DNA of 64,000 bases from Metellina segmentata. Taxonomy: Eukaryota > Arthropoda > Arachnida > Araneae > Tetragnathidae. Within the stretch, counting starts at the first letter, position 1, and the number at the start of each line of letters is the position of its first letter. The position numbers and the translations under genes were made by a program. Where the stretch lies: contig OX375878.1 of assembly GCA_947359465.1 (NCBI GenBank), positions 73,772,416 through 73,836,415 of the forward strand, written 5' to 3'. The notes beneath the pieces are model-generated. The model saw only the letters and a list, made by a program, of their open reading frames with translations, searched no databases and was not told the origin of the DNA. This document shows, in pieces, positions 10,976-20,465 of this stretch.

Positions 10976-11752
10976 TTACGGAGCTCTATAGGTACTATAA
11001 GTTCTATTTCAAAAGGGTAATAATTAGATGATTAATATGTGGAACAAGCGAACTAAACAGTTTCCAATTTTTAAATGTATTTAATAGTTTTTAAAAACAC
11101 TAAAATAAAACTTACATTCCTACTTCAGAGAATACCAAAGTATTCCCCCCACAAATCGTAAACATAAAAATATTTATGTTAATAAAAAGAACTAAACTCT
11201 TATATTTGTTCCTTTTCTGGAGGGGCTTAGGCAATTATAGTCCGCCTTGTTGACTCCCATGGTTCTACTATATCATTTTCTACTTCATTTAGGATGAAGA
11301 ATAGCTGAAAAATATTTTTTCTGAAGTTGTAATGTCATCAAAATAATGCACTATAATCATCTGTTCCCTGATAGAATTCTTCTGTAGATGAGGTAATGAA
11401 AATAATTTCTATAAAAACTACGATATAATGCACAATTTTACTAAAGAAAAGAGGGGAAACGAAAATTCTCATCGAATGTATCACACACACACACATTCTG
11501 CCCAGAATAAAATAACTGTCTTAAAGAGACCAATATTTTATAACATTTTGTTCAGATGAATATGTAATGAAAGTAAAAAAAAAAGAGTGTTAAGATATTT
11601 AAAGGAAGGGACAGTACACATTAGAACCCAAATTTCCGTAAAACAGGCAAAAGCTTTAAGATTCTGTACAATTATTATTTTTAAATACTTTTTTAATTTT
11701 TTGCAAAACTTGTAATTATATTTCATTTGATAGGTAACAAATACAAATACAA

Positions 11753-12065
11753 ATATTGACGACCAGCTACAGGCTCAAGCCCAACAAGGCTGGTCCTTTG
11801 TTTATGAATTCCCCAATTCCCACTGACTATCCAATTGTGTCTTAAATTCGTACACTCCCTTTGAATTAACTATATTTTCTGGCAACGCGTTCCAACTGTC
11901 TATTACCCTATTAAAGTAGTAGTTTTTCCTTAAATCCCAATTAAAATGTGTTTATTCAATTTATACCCATGGCCCCTTGTTCTGTTATCCCTATTGAAAT
12001 TTAAGCCCTCTGTGTAACGGATCCTGTAATGCGTGTATAAAGTTTCAGTACTCGCCTATGGTTCA
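11753..12065 (-). pseudogene. 3' end of a CR1/L2-like non-LTR retrotransposon
   Basis: On the minus strand a broken frame reads NRTRGHGYKLNKHILI, then, after a one-base slip, DLRKNYYFNRVIDSWNALPE and YEFKTQLDSQWELGNS and a stop. This is the C-terminal R.TRGH...W..LP block of CR1/L2-type reverse transcriptases. A TTTGTA-type tail follows at about 11731-11753. Severely 5' truncated and dead. Confidence 0.75.
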
Positions 12066-13608
12066 ATGAGTGAAAATTTGATGCACTGTACTAATAAATT
12101 AGTATGCAGAATAAAATTTATTCACAGAATTGACTGAATGAAATTAGAAATTTATATTTTAGCCTGCTATATTTTGATTAGGACATATCCAGCCATTGTT
12201 TTAAAAACTGTTCGAAACAGTCTCCAACTGCAGGTAACTTAAACATGTTCAAATTCTTAGAAATAATGCTCTTTAATTCAGGTTTCCAACACAAGATTCA
12301 CTGCATTCCTGTATTCTTTATTAATTCATAAATCATTTTTAAAGTTCTAGAAAAATAGATTTAAAAATTTCTCAACTGTTTATACACAATCAAATATACT
12401 TGAAACTTGATTGTGTTTTATGCAAATGTATACCAACTCTAGGCTAATGTAAGGAGTTACGATTTAGAATAGTTTACTTTAAACTAAACAGTATTGAGTT
12501 AGATGTTGTGAGCAGGACTTTTTCACATATTTGATTGTTCCTAACGCAGGAAGGTTAGAAAATTTTAACTATGACAGATAAGAACCAGCTACAGAATCAT
12601 TTTACTTAGTTAAAAATATATGTAGACATTAAAAAATACTCACATAAAGTTCAACAAAGCAGCCACAATATGTGCAGCATTTGCTTTTCAGGTGTCCTGG
12701 ATTTGAAAATTCAAGAATATGCCTTCAAACTGATTTTAAAAGATAGGGTAAAACATGGCCAGTGAAACTCAAAGTTTTCATTAAATCCAATCTGATTTTC
12801 TTCTCATTTGCTAAGTTCATCAAATCTTGTGATTTTAGTTAAATTTTATTTCCCACTGTTTCTTTGTTAAATCAACTTACTTCTGTCAGACTTTTGTTGT
12901 ACTTTGTGGTGTGTGTGCATAGTGGAGTTTGATTTAGTTCAACAAAAAAGTAAACCCATCAAGTGGAAGCATTTAATGTTCAGATTTCAGAGCTTCCCCT
13001 ATGGGACAGTTTGCAGATGTTGCAAAACATACCTTCCATCCTATAGAAACTCATGGTTTTAAAACTGCCATATAAATAGCATCATATATAAAAGCTGATG
13101 TAATTTTAAATGTGACGACACATTAAGTCTATGGCATAGTATTTGCAAACCCTACTTATGAAGATCACAATAACTTATCAAAGTATATAAATTTGTTTTA
13201 ATGCAATAAGGTAACCCTGGATTTAAAATTTGTATAACACAGCTTGTTCACCAATTTCAAATTATCCACAACAGTAAAACTATCAAGTATAAAAAGATAA
13301 CTTTGAAATGGACTGTACATGCAGGATATGTTTGTAAACCACCATCAACAGTTGATTTAAAGTAGAACCAATTTAAAGAAGTATTTTTTATGTTGCCCAA
13401 TATATTTTACAAGTGGCACCCATTTGAGAGCCATTTTCTGATAAAATGGAAGTTGGGCTGTAGCAGTGGATTCAGGTGGTCAGCAAATTCATCATCTGGA
13501 ACCCTATTCCCTTTTCTTATCTCAATCGGAATAATTTTATGGAAAAAGCCATTTAAAAATCCAAAAGTTACATTTCAATCTAATTATGTCAACTTCTCTG
13601 TAAAATTA
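12066..13608. other. Intergenic, nothing recognised
   Basis: AT-rich, no exon-like frame, and no duplication of the LINE insertion site found here. Confidence 0.5.
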
Positions 13609-13630
13609 TGTTGTTGTTGTTGCACATCCC

Positions 13631-13656
13631 CCTGGTGTAGGAAAGCCTACACCAGG
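13631..13656 (-). promoter_or_regulatory. Perfect 3'-terminal hairpin of the LINE, containing the ORF2 stop codon
   Basis: CCTGGTGTAGG and CCTACACCAGG are perfect 11-bp complements around a 4-nt loop. On the minus strand the TAG stop (13647-13649) lies in the first arm. Only about 24 nt separate the stop from the CAA tail. LINE reverse transcriptases often recognise 3' stem-loops; that role here is inference. Confidence 0.75.
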
Positions 13657-16600
13657 TCCAGAAGGCCCCGTCGTGCCAGATCCCCATATACCTGCAAAAA
13701 GTCCTGATCAACCAACAGCTGCTTATACGAAGCGCCAAGACAGAGAAGAAGGTGATCAGGACTGGCAGGTAGGGAACAGGAACAAGGAGGGAAAATTCTC
13801 TCCCCGTTCTGAAATTTGATACTTTTAAGATGGCCACTTCGAAATCTGGCCATGGCCGATTGAAAAGGCCGAGGGCCACAGCATGTGATTGAGAGTCCAG
13901 GGTGATTGCCAGCATACCAATGGTGGGATGGCGTACGGCGCCACAAGGAAAGCAAACGTTGTTTTCCCAGGGAGTGGACCTCAGTGGGAGTGAGGCGATT
14001 CAAACAGTCCATAGGGAGATCACAGCCATTCTTGGCGAGTACATCGGCTGTCTCGTTGCCATACACCCCGATATGCGATGGAATCCATTGGAGGCTTATT
14101 GGTGTTTTCAGGCCAATCTCGCAGAGAAGCTTCAGAATATCCTGGTCTGGGATGTCAAAAATTTGTGGCCAATTTTTGAAATACTGTATAGCACTCCTAC
14201 TATCAGTCAAAATCCAAATACAATTTTTATCAGTGGACTGTGCATAATTAAGGGCTGCACCAATTGCTATGATCTCCGATCTAAAGACTGAACAATGGTC
14301 AGGGTTTCGGATGCTGCATTTGACCTTGTCCTCAGCGCTGTTGATGAAAACACCACTCCCGGTTCTACCGTCTTCAAGTTTGCTACCGTCCGTATAGATG
14401 ACCAATGCATCAGAAGGGATGCTATTGACAACCTCCAGGGCCAACTGTTTCAAAAGGTCTGGGTGATCCGTCTGTTTATTGGCATGAGTCTTCAGTTCAT
14501 CATTAAAACTGACATTCTCAAGGGACACCGTCGGAGGCAAGCAGTTAAAAGTGGTCGAAGGAATAACCTCAAAATCAATAAAACCCTCCTTCCTCACAAA
14601 TTCCATCGGGGTGTCTCTCTTTAAACGCTGATTACTCCTCCACTTCAAAGTGAATTCAGCAGTCCTGTTAAAATCACCAAGACTTGACAATTTATTAAAA
14701 TATTTAAAAGAACCAATTCTATATCTCGTAGTCAGAGGTAAAATGTCAGCTTCGTATAGGACCACTTCACTAGGGCAGCTATTCCTTAACCCAGTGATTA
14801 TTCTTGCTGCACTCAATTGTACTCTGTCCAAGATCTTTAAGTTAGAAGCAGAAGCCGTTTGAAATACCTGGTAACCATACTCAAGAATGGGACGCACGAG
14901 GGAACAAAAAGTAAGTCTGAGAGTGGAAGCATCAGCTCCCCAGTCTCTACCTGAAATATACTTCAAAATCTGTAGACGCTTTCTAGCTTTATCTGCTATT
15001 TTCTCTATATGTTTCCTACAGTTTATCTCAGGATCCAATGTAAAACCCAAGTAAATTGGATATTTGTCACAGTCCAGTAACTGATTAGAAAAGTACACTG
15101 CAGGAGAATAATTGTAGAGGTGTCTATTAGTGGTGAAGAAGCTACTAACTGATTTTGAGGGATTGAAGTTTAACCTGTGAGAGTTTGAGAAATCACGGAC
15201 AGCTTCTAAGGATCCGTTTAGATTAGATTCCAGTTTTCCTATGTCTGAACCACTAGACCACAACACAATGTCATCTGCAAAGATGCCAATCTGGCATGGT
15301 GATACAATTTTTTCAATTCCTGCAATAAACATGGAAAACAGGGTAGGACTGAGTACGGAACCCTGAGGGATTCCCTGATACAACCTGTAAAATCCTGATT
15401 GGTTATTTTGAAAGTTTACGCAAAAATTTCTGTGATTTAGAAAGTTTGAGATCCATGGGAGAGCTCTACCTTTGATGTTAAAGTCATTGTAACACTTGTT
15501 AAGTAATTTATACTTCCAAACCCTGTCAAATGCCTTAGATAGATCTAGAAAAGCCGCCAAAGTATGTTTTGTGGGTTTGCAATTTTGGGCATCTCTAACA
15601 CTTTGACTGAAGAACAGAATCTGGTCCATTGTGCCATGGCCTCTTCTAAACGCATATTGCTCTGGTGGAATCAAGTTATTTGACAAAAGGTGGTGTGTCA
15701 ATCTTCTCAAAATTATCCTTTCTATAAGTTTACATATAATACAGGTGAGAGAGATTGGACGGTAACTGTCAACAGAACTGGCTTTCTTGTTGGGTTTACG
15801 AATGGGGATGACTATGGCCGATTTCCATTGCCTTGGAAGTTTCCCAGTTGACCAAGACAAATTGAAGAGATGAAGCAGCCTACTTTTGCCTAGAAAACCC
15901 AGATGGCTTAGGAATTGATCATGAATTCCATCCGGACCTGGTGACTTGGTCAGATTTTGGTGTTGAAGAGCGTAAGATAGTTCATCTGCTGTGAAATCAT
16001 CATCAAATAAAGGGTTCTCTGTCCTCAAATCTCGGCAGGATTTCACTAGGTTTCTTGTAATTCTGGACAGCCTTTTGTCCGATCTACTGAATGTCACTCT
16101 GCTCGCCTTAGCATAATGCTTGGCCAAAGTCTCGGCTGCCTCTTGGTCGTTTACAGCAGTTGAACCGTCATCCCCAACGATAGTGTTGGTATCTTCATTA
16201 TTGACCGGCATTTTATCAAGACATTTTGTCAATTTCCACAGCCTTGAATCTGGGGTTCTGTGGTCTAAGTTTCTACATGTGTCCTGCCAGTTAGTACGCT
16301 TTATCTCAACATAGCGTCTTTTGATTTCAGCATTTAATTTGTTTAGTTCAATCTTTTTGTCCATACGAGAACTCAGAGCTACCTCCCCATGAAGTTCCGA
16401 TCTCCTTTGGATGAGCGATTGGACGGGGTCGCTCGCGTGAATAAATAAACGCTTCTTCCCTTTACACTTTCCACGAGGAATGGAGGCCTTTGCGACTTTT
16501 TTCATTATGAACTTAAGGCCAGACCATTCTCTCTCCAGGTCCTCTGATGGAGAGCTCTGAGCGAACATCTCCTCTGACAATTTTTCAAATAAAGACCAAT

Positions 16601-17567
16601 CGGCTCTACGAAAGTTCCAGCGGAGCCTACTATCTCCATGGTAGTTCACTTTAAAGTCGATTTCTATAAGTATTGGAAGGTGGTCACTTCCCACCTCGGC
16701 TAGAACTCTCCATGATGAATAAGGAAACAAGCCGGGACTGATCATAGAGATATCTAGAGCGTCAGTCGAATTATAACTATGCGAGTGATAGGTATGGCAT
16801 CCATCATTTAGAAAAAGAAAAGCTTTGTCATTTGCCAAATTTACAAGCTCAGTCCCTCTATTGTTAGTGGTAGGGGATCCCCACTCAGCATGTTTTGCAT
16901 TTAGGTCTCCGAGAACAAGTGTGTTGTCTCCAAGAAAACCTTCAATCATATCAGTCGGAAGTCCTAAATTATTGGGAGGGTGGTAGGTATTTATAATGTC
17001 TATATTACGATCCTTGGAGAGAATCCTCAATCCCTGATATTCCAAGGCACCTGATGGCTCGATGGCGTCGGGAATGGTTTTAAAATGCACATTTCTCGCA
17101 AGGAACATAAGGCCACCACCTCCCGCAGTTCTATTTTTTCGTAGTACACTATATCCCTTAACACTGAACTGCCGCGTCTCTCCGAGCTTAGTTTCTTGGA
17201 GTGCTATTACATCTACTCGGTATTTGTCTGCCAAATCTAAAATCTGATCAAGTTTAAGCCTAGTTGCAGGAGTACTAAGACCATTGATATTACACTGGAT
17301 GATACGAAGATTCTTTGTAGAGTTATTATAATTGTGGGGAGACTGTAACCTACTTTTCGGACGAGACCCTCTGCCTAAATCCCGAACGCGTCCCGGATTA
17401 TCCTGCGAGACGGACGATGCAGTATGAGAATCATAATACGACTGGTCCATCTGGCTAAGGGTGATTTGCAGCTTCTTTTTGTTTAGAGGAACCACTAGGG
17501 CAGAAGACTGACTTGACCTCTGAGTACGCCTGCAGCCGTTAGCTGAGCATAATGGAACGGCCTTCAC
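13647..17567 (-). CDS. LINE ORF2: apurinic endonuclease, reverse transcriptase and RNase H
   Basis: About 1,306 codons uninterrupted. The upstream in-frame GTG at 17567 is not a credible eukaryotic start; the first in-frame ATG is codon 40, and an in-frame stop lies about 22 codons before the GTG. Endonuclease: CNINGL (Asn near 93), QETKL (Glu near 125), GDLNAKH (near 220) and GSDHLPI (near 295). Reverse transcriptase: SPGPDGI (near 541), YRPISL, AFRRGHGT, DLSKAFDRVW, GIPQGSVLSP and FADD (near 763). RNase H: YTDGS (near 1057), SEIIAI, LTDSRSA, and WIPSHIGVYGNETAD (near 1160). A C-terminal CSCSLPASPDHLLLC looks like the C-C-H-C knuckle of RNase-H LINEs. No catalytic residue is visibly lost, so the copy may be recent. 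Shadow ORFs on the plus strand were ignored. Confidence 0.92.
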   Translation of the reverse strand: MKAVPLCSANGCRRTQRSSQSSALVVPLNKKKLQITLSQMDQSYYDSHTASSVSQDNPGRVRDLGRGSRPKSRLQSPHNYNNSTKNLRIIQCNINGLSTPATRLKLDQILDLADKYRVDVIALQETKLGETRQFSVKGYSVLRKNRTAGGGGLMFLARNVHFKTIPDAIEPSGALEYQGLRILSKDRNIDIINTYHPPNNLGLPTDMIEGFLGDNTLVLGDLNAKHAEWGSPTTNNRGTELVNLANDKAFLFLNDGCHTYHSHSYNSTDALDISMISPGLFPYSSWRVLAEVGSDHLPILIEIDFKVNYHGDSRLRWNFRRADWSLFEKLSEEMFAQSSPSEDLEREWSGLKFIMKKVAKASIPRGKCKGKKRLFIHASDPVQSLIQRRSELHGEVALSSRMDKKIELNKLNAEIKRRYVEIKRTNWQDTCRNLDHRTPDSRLWKLTKCLDKMPVNNEDTNTIVGDDGSTAVNDQEAAETLAKHYAKASRVTFSRSDKRLSRITRNLVKSCRDLRTENPLFDDDFTADELSYALQHQNLTKSPGPDGIHDQFLSHLGFLGKSRLLHLFNLSWSTGKLPRQWKSAIVIPIRKPNKKASSVDSYRPISLTCIICKLIERIILRRLTHHLLSNNLIPPEQYAFRRGHGTMDQILFFSQSVRDAQNCKPTKHTLAAFLDLSKAFDRVWKYKLLNKCYNDFNIKGRALPWISNFLNHRNFCVNFQNNQSGFYRLYQGIPQGSVLSPTLFSMFIAGIEKIVSPCQIGIFADDIVLWSSGSDIGKLESNLNGSLEAVRDFSNSHRLNFNPSKSVSSFFTTNRHLYNYSPAVYFSNQLLDCDKYPIYLGFTLDPEINCRKHIEKIADKARKRLQILKYISGRDWGADASTLRLTFCSLVRPILEYGYQVFQTASASNLKILDRVQLSAARIITGLRNSCPSEVVLYEADILPLTTRYRIGSFKYFNKLSSLGDFNRTAEFTLKWRSNQRLKRDTPMEFVRKEGFIDFEVIPSTTFNCLPPTVSLENVSFNDELKTHANKQTDHPDLLKQLALEVVNSIPSDALVIYTDGSKLEDGRTGSGVFINSAEDKVKCSIRNPDHCSVFRSEIIAIGAALNYAQSTDKNCIWILTDSRSAIQYFKNWPQIFDIPDQDILKLLCEIGLKTPISLQWIPSHIGVYGNETADVLAKNGCDLPMDCLNRLTPTEVHSLGKQRLLSLWRRTPSHHWYAGNHPGLSITCCGPRPFQSAMARFRSGHLKSIKFQNGERIFPPCSCSLPASPDHLLLCLGASYKQLLVDQDFLQVYGDLARRGLLDLV

Positions 17568-17660
17568 GCCTTGGGTGACCCTACCAGGAGAAAATTCTCC
17601 CGACGTACTTCGCCCGTTCCGCCCAGGGGCACCCCCTCGCCACTATGAGGCCGACTGCAG

Positions 17661-19981
17661 GACTTGACTTATTCTTGACAGAAATGAAAGAAGACATAAA
17701 ATTTCCAGATTTTCTCTCTCTCATTGTTCAAAGTTACTATTCCAAGTACCTAAAATAACTTCAATACCCCTAATTATTAAGGCACTATATGGGTGGATCT
17801 GAGAACTACTTTGTTTCCCTGTTGGACCATGAGTTCACATTACATCTCACATTCTAGGCACCTATTTACAGAGATCACACATTTATTCTAAATGGATAAG
17901 CATCTGTACCTTACTCTGGATATGGACCAGGAAATTTTGATCCAGAAGTCAGCTCTCTGAACACAAGACCAATTGGTTCTTGATTGTTGAAATGTTTAAA
18001 AATAGTATGCTTTTAAGTGTAACAGACGGTTAAGTTTGAGGTTCATTTATAATATTCTAGAGGATTTTTCAACAAAATAAATGATTGTCTGGAGCAGAAA
18101 GTACAGAGTTGATAAGGTTGATCTACCTGTCTGAACAAATTTATTTTCTCACTACTGTTGCATTTAGATTAATTTGATTCTATTAATAGCTTCCTGGAAC
18201 ATAATCTTGAAATCAGTGGGATTTTCTTCTTTTAGAAATAAAATTTTTTCATAAGAATCAGTTGAAATTTCTAAAAGTTACTGTTATTACACCACACCAG
18301 ATTTTTGCAACTGTGCAGGTTTAAAAATGCAATTATATAAAATAGAATGATAGATACAAAACTGTGTCATCTATGAAAAAAGAAAGATGGCTATCATTTG
18401 TATGGATGGCAAAAATACCTGTATGTATAAAATATAAGTTGCAAAGAATATATAAAAGCCATCATAGCACTAAGTTGTGAGACTGAGCTATGAAATATTT
18501 TGTGTCCAATTCTTTTGCATTGATTTGAATGTTCTCCATATAAGATGCAAGCTTACAAACCAGAAGTTGATTTATTGCAAGTATGTGTCACTTTCACATT
18601 CAAAAATGCGAATTACATCAATGAAAAAAAAATTTCAATTCATAAAAACAAAAACAATTTCAAATAATCAATACTTTATTTAGTTATGAAATTCCTTATA
18701 GAAATAAATTTACAATTAGCTGAAAACACAGCTCAAAATGTGCTCCCTAGTTATTACATTTGGTTACAGAACACCAGAATGGCACTAATAAAAGAAACCA
18801 CAGCACATAAGGGCACATGGTGACAGCTAGCAGTTCTGTACAAATATTTACAAACCAGTGGCATTACACAGGATTTTAAAATATATAAGTGAAATATTAT
18901 ATAACAGATATATCTTATTGGATTGTCTGTAAGTAGTTTATTGCACATACACAATGTAAATATTTAAGAGAAATTGCACTTTTGTGTCTCTGAATACATT
19001 CCTTTTTGTTTAGACTGTGCACTTTACAAAGTGAACACAAGAAAGCAATTGATATACATTTAGTTTTGTACAGAGATGCTAAAAGTATCAATTCAAGAAC
19101 ATACATTAATGCCACTCTAGTGAATACAATATTCTAAAACATAAATCACTACGAGCAATAAGTATAAAACTGCGAGTAATGAAGCATAAGTTACCACTAC
19201 TCTAAGTGTTGAATAAAAATATGCAACACAGGTTGTGATATACCTTCACATACTAATTTTGATTCTGAAACTTTTCTATGATTAATAAATAGAGCATAAT
19301 TTTAACATAAGAGTATTGTGTTATGTTTACAGGAGTTACAGGACAAGGAGGTAGTATTTATCAAAAGTATAAGACTGTACAAGAAATGCCAGAAAACAGA
19401 CATGATATAGTTCTATTAGAATATATTGTTGTAAAACTCAATAAATTAAGTTCTTAAATTCTCTAAACCCGTGCTTACACCTCATGCACATGCTTCCAAG
19501 TTACAAAAGTTTAGGGTATAACAAAGCTCTTGGTTCTCAGTATGGCACTCATAAGTCATGCTATGGACGACATCAAATTCAATATAATTGATAAAATGGC
19601 AGATCATAAATCCAGAATAAATAACTCGGAAACACTTCACATGGATGTGGTGAGATTCTGAAAGGAAAATTCGAAAATAGAATTAGAGGCCTGGATTTGT
19701 CTTGCAACTTAGAATGACAATACTCTACAACACATAATATAACAGAAGTACAATATTAACTGATAAAACAATTACCAAAAATGTCACTGTTGAATGACAA
19801 CACATAATGTAACAGAAGTGCAATGTCAACTGACAAAACAATTAGCAAAAACATATTCTGTTACATTTAAAAAATGCACATAAAAACACTTCATATTACT
19901 TACCATGCATAATTTTTTATTCACCAATAAAGCAGATTTATTACAAAATACCCATAAATGTTATTGATTTTTATTTAAAGC
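17661..19981. other. Intergenic or distal 3' UTR
   Basis: No coding frame. Could hold the distal RhoGEF 3' UTR if transcription passes the copia element; several TTTATT (minus-strand AATAAA) sites occur. Confidence 0.3.
19718..19860. repeat. Two-copy degenerate tandem repeat
   Basis: About 66-bp units, each containing ACACATAAT, TAACAGAAGT and ACAAAACAATTA-type strings. Local duplication, no known role. Confidence 0.6.
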
Positions 19982-20286
19982 TGTTGGATATTCTCCTGTT
20001 CTACACCGTTTAAATATATGCAAATCCATCATATGTAAATCAGATTAGATTTGCATATGAAACGCCATTTTATTTAGAGTTGTATATATAAACGAAGTCT
20101 GTTTTATATTTCTCTCTCACTGATCCAAATACTGGATGTTCTGTATGTTTTCTTTTATGAGTTGTTTTATCTGTAAAGTCTTATATTTTTATTAAATTTT
20201 AAATCTCACCGTGGCTGTCTAACTGTTATATATTATACATCCTACACTTCGCACTTTGTCTAGATTTTTAGCTTGTTAACCTAACA
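19982..20286 (+). repeat. Copia 5' LTR (305 bp)
   Basis: Begins TGTTGGATAT and ends CCTAACA, so TG...CA termini. By eye it is identical over its full 305 bp to the 3' LTR. A TATA-like TATATATAA lies at 20083-20091. The base string AAAGC before it (19977-19981) is the target-site duplication. Confidence 0.97.
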
Positions 20287-20288
20287 AT

Positions 20289-20302
20289 GGTTATGGGCCC
20301 AG
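20289..20302 (+). promoter_or_regulatory. Primer-binding site for an internal fragment of initiator tRNA-Met
   Basis: GGTTATGGGCCCAG starts two bases after the LTR. It is complementary to the anticodon-loop region of eukaryotic initiator tRNA-Met (CTGGGCCCATAACC), not to a tRNA 3' end. This is the half-tRNA priming known for Drosophila copia. Confidence 0.88.
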
Positions 20303-20465
20303 GTACGAACAAGGATTGCATGCACAGTCAGCCGGTGAGTGAAAGTTCTAGCCCAACCGACGGAAATATTTTTCCTGCCATTTGAGAAGTACACCTGTGG
20401 CCGGGGGCCACACGCCGGGTGGTTTCTGTTTTCTGAAAACCCGGGTTCGTCTGCTGGCATTGACC

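Larger units (their letters stand above)
13609..17660 (-). mobile_element. RNase-H-bearing LINE (I/Jockey-like superfamily), probably 5' truncated
   Basis: The element holds one long ORF (separate entry), a 24-nt 3' UTR with a hairpin, and a CAA-repeat tail at 13609-13622. The 5' boundary is approximate: GC-rich sequence ends near 17660 and no ORF1/gag is seen. I found no convincing target-site duplication. It lies antisense-free between the nicalin and RhoGEF genes. Confidence 0.85.

Noticed and set aside
13390..17247. Plus-strand ORFs opposite the LINE
   Set aside because: Shadows of the long minus-strand frame, which carries all catalytic motifs.
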